A stretch of DNA of 5,817 nt from JAENVT01 sp040006755 (GTDB lineage: Bacteria; Actinomycetota; Acidimicrobiia; Acidimicrobiales; Ilumatobacteraceae): assembly GCA_040006755.1 (NCBI GenBank), contig JBDTWJ010000196.1, positions 1 through 5,817 of the forward strand. The letters run 5' to 3'. A program made the translations under genes and the position numbers. Shown here piece by piece: positions 4,991 through 5,817 of this stretch. The notes below the pieces were generated by a model. It was not told the DNA's origin. It was given only the letters and a program-made list of their open reading frames with translations, and did no database searches. Each line of letters opens with the position of its first letter. Position 1 is the stretch's first letter.

Positions 4991-5817
4991 ATGTCCGTCC
5001 AACACGACACTCACCAACACCTCACCGAACAATACCCACGAGCCACATCGCTGGAGGACAACTGGCCGGACCTGTTTGACACGCTCGACGCGCCAATCAA
5101 GGCAGCCATCGCCCGCCGCATCTTTGCTTCTGCTGTTGCACGTCTTCCACTGCGAATCGATTTCTCCGACGGCACGCGGATCGGAGCAGGCGGTGACAAC
5201 GACCCGCTGATGGTCATCCATCGACCGCGTGAGTTCTTTGCCCGCCTCGGAAACGACGCCAAGATCGGCTTCGGCGAGGGGTACATGGCCGGCGACTGGG
5301 ACGCCGCGCCCGGAACCGACCTCGCTGACCTCCTCACACCCTTCGCCGCCAACGTGGCAACACTCGTTCCCCCGTCATTGCAGCGACTCCGCGGACTCGT
5401 CGAGCGCCGCCAACCGGCCAGGGAGCAAGCGACGATCTCTCAGGCGCGAGAGAACACCAGCCGTCACTACGACCTCTCCAACAAACTGTTTGCAGCGTTC
5501 CTCGACGAATCGCTCAGCTACTCGTCGGCCCTCTTCGAAACAGGAGACGACCTGGCCACTGCACAACGCCGCAAGATCGACGCAATCTTGGACCGCGCAG
5601 CCGTGCGCTCTGGGAGCACGATGCTCGAGATCGGGACCGGATGGGGCGAACTCGCCATCAGAGCAGCCCAACGCGGAGCCCACGTCACCACTGTGACCCT
5701 GTCCACCGAGCAACGCGACCTCGCCCTGAGCCGCGTCGCCGATGCAGGACTCTCCGATCAGATCCGAATCCTGCTCGCCGACTATCGCGACGTGACCGGC
5801 CACTACGACGCAATCGT
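4991..5817 (+). CDS. cyclopropane-fatty-acyl-phospholipid-synthase-like SAM methyltransferase (UfaA1-like), 5' part
   Basis: The frame stays open from the ATG at 4991 to the window end, giving 275 codons of a protein that is usually a little over 400 residues. The N-terminal domain has GFGEGYMAGDWDA (93-105), typical of CFA synthases. The catalytic domain begins with ENTSRHYDLSNKLF (154-167), followed by LSYSSALFE (175-183), the SAM-binding loop LEIGTGWGEL (212-221) and the second motif VTLSTEQ. These enzymes transfer a methyl from SAM to the double bond of an unsaturated acyl chain in membrane phospholipid, giving a cyclopropane or a methyl branch. Two positions deviate from E. coli Cfa: Thr216 in place of Cys in EIGxGWG, and Ser179 in place of the Cys of YSCAY that helps bind bicarbonate. 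The three-gene order equals that of ufaA1 (Rv0447c) in M. tuberculosis. Product not determinable; the 3' end is missing. Confidence 0.9.
   Translation, partial: MSVQHDTHQHLTEQYPRATSLEDNWPDLFDTLDAPIKAAIARRIFASAVARLPLRIDFSDGTRIGAGGDNDPLMVIHRPREFFARLGNDAKIGFGEGYMAGDWDAAPGTDLADLLTPFAANVATLVPPSLQRLRGLVERRQPAREQATISQARENTSRHYDLSNKLFAAFLDESLSYSSALFETGDDLATAQRRKIDAILDRAAVRSGSTMLEIGTGWGELAIRAAQRGAHVTTVTLSTEQRDLALSRVADAGLSDQIRILLADYRDVTGHYDAI

Noticed and set aside
1..5817. CRISPR array, tRNA/rRNA, insertion sequence, phage or attachment site.
   Set aside because: No regularly spaced repeats, structural RNA motifs, transposase-like coding or terminal inverted repeats were seen; gene style is uniform across the window.

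Overview
The window is G+C-rich, densely coded DNA. GTG and TTG starts, one- or two-base gene overlaps and family-level resemblance to mycobacterial proteins point to an actinobacterium (Actinomycetota). The genus cannot be fixed; a free-living, possibly aquatic, lineage is only a guess.

Layout. (1) Positions 1-236, plus strand: the 3' end of an M24-family metallohydrolase (creatinase / Xaa-Pro peptidase fold; active-site spacing also compatible with DddP-type DMSP lyases). (2) Positions 237-413: a convergent intergenic gap with a GC-rich hairpin and no recognisable gene. (3) Minus strand, transcribed 2807 to 414: a three-gene operon encoding a MerR-family regulator with a C-terminal cobalamin-binding domain of the CarH/LitR photoreceptor type, a small SRPBCC (START-like) protein, and a short-chain dehydrogenase/reductase. 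(4) Positions 2808-2922: a divergent promoter region with a near-perfect 23-bp palindrome. (5) Plus strand from 2923: an operon of a COG2907-type FAD oxidoreductase, a DUF1365 protein and a cyclopropane-fatty-acid-synthase-like SAM methyltransferase that runs off the window edge.

How the genes may work together. The plus-strand trio has the same families in the same order as Mycobacterium tuberculosis Rv0449c-Rv0448c-Rv0447c (ufaA1), a membrane-lipid modification module. Here it is divergent from a regulator that keeps the adenosylcobalamin-binding residues of CarH with exact relative spacing. The simplest model is a B12-based light switch: in the dark the regulator with AdoCbl sits on the palindrome and silences both operons; light breaks the Co-C bond and releases them, so that membrane fatty acids are modified in answer to photo-oxidative stress. 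The SDR and SRPBCC proteins may act on the same lipid or be ancillary. Light control, the operator and the lipid product are inferences; the gene families and residue patterns are read from the sequence.

Notable deviations are Gln where CarH has the His that caps cobalt after illumination, Ser where classical cyclopropane synthases have the bicarbonate-site Cys, and a probable leaderless GTG start for the regulator.
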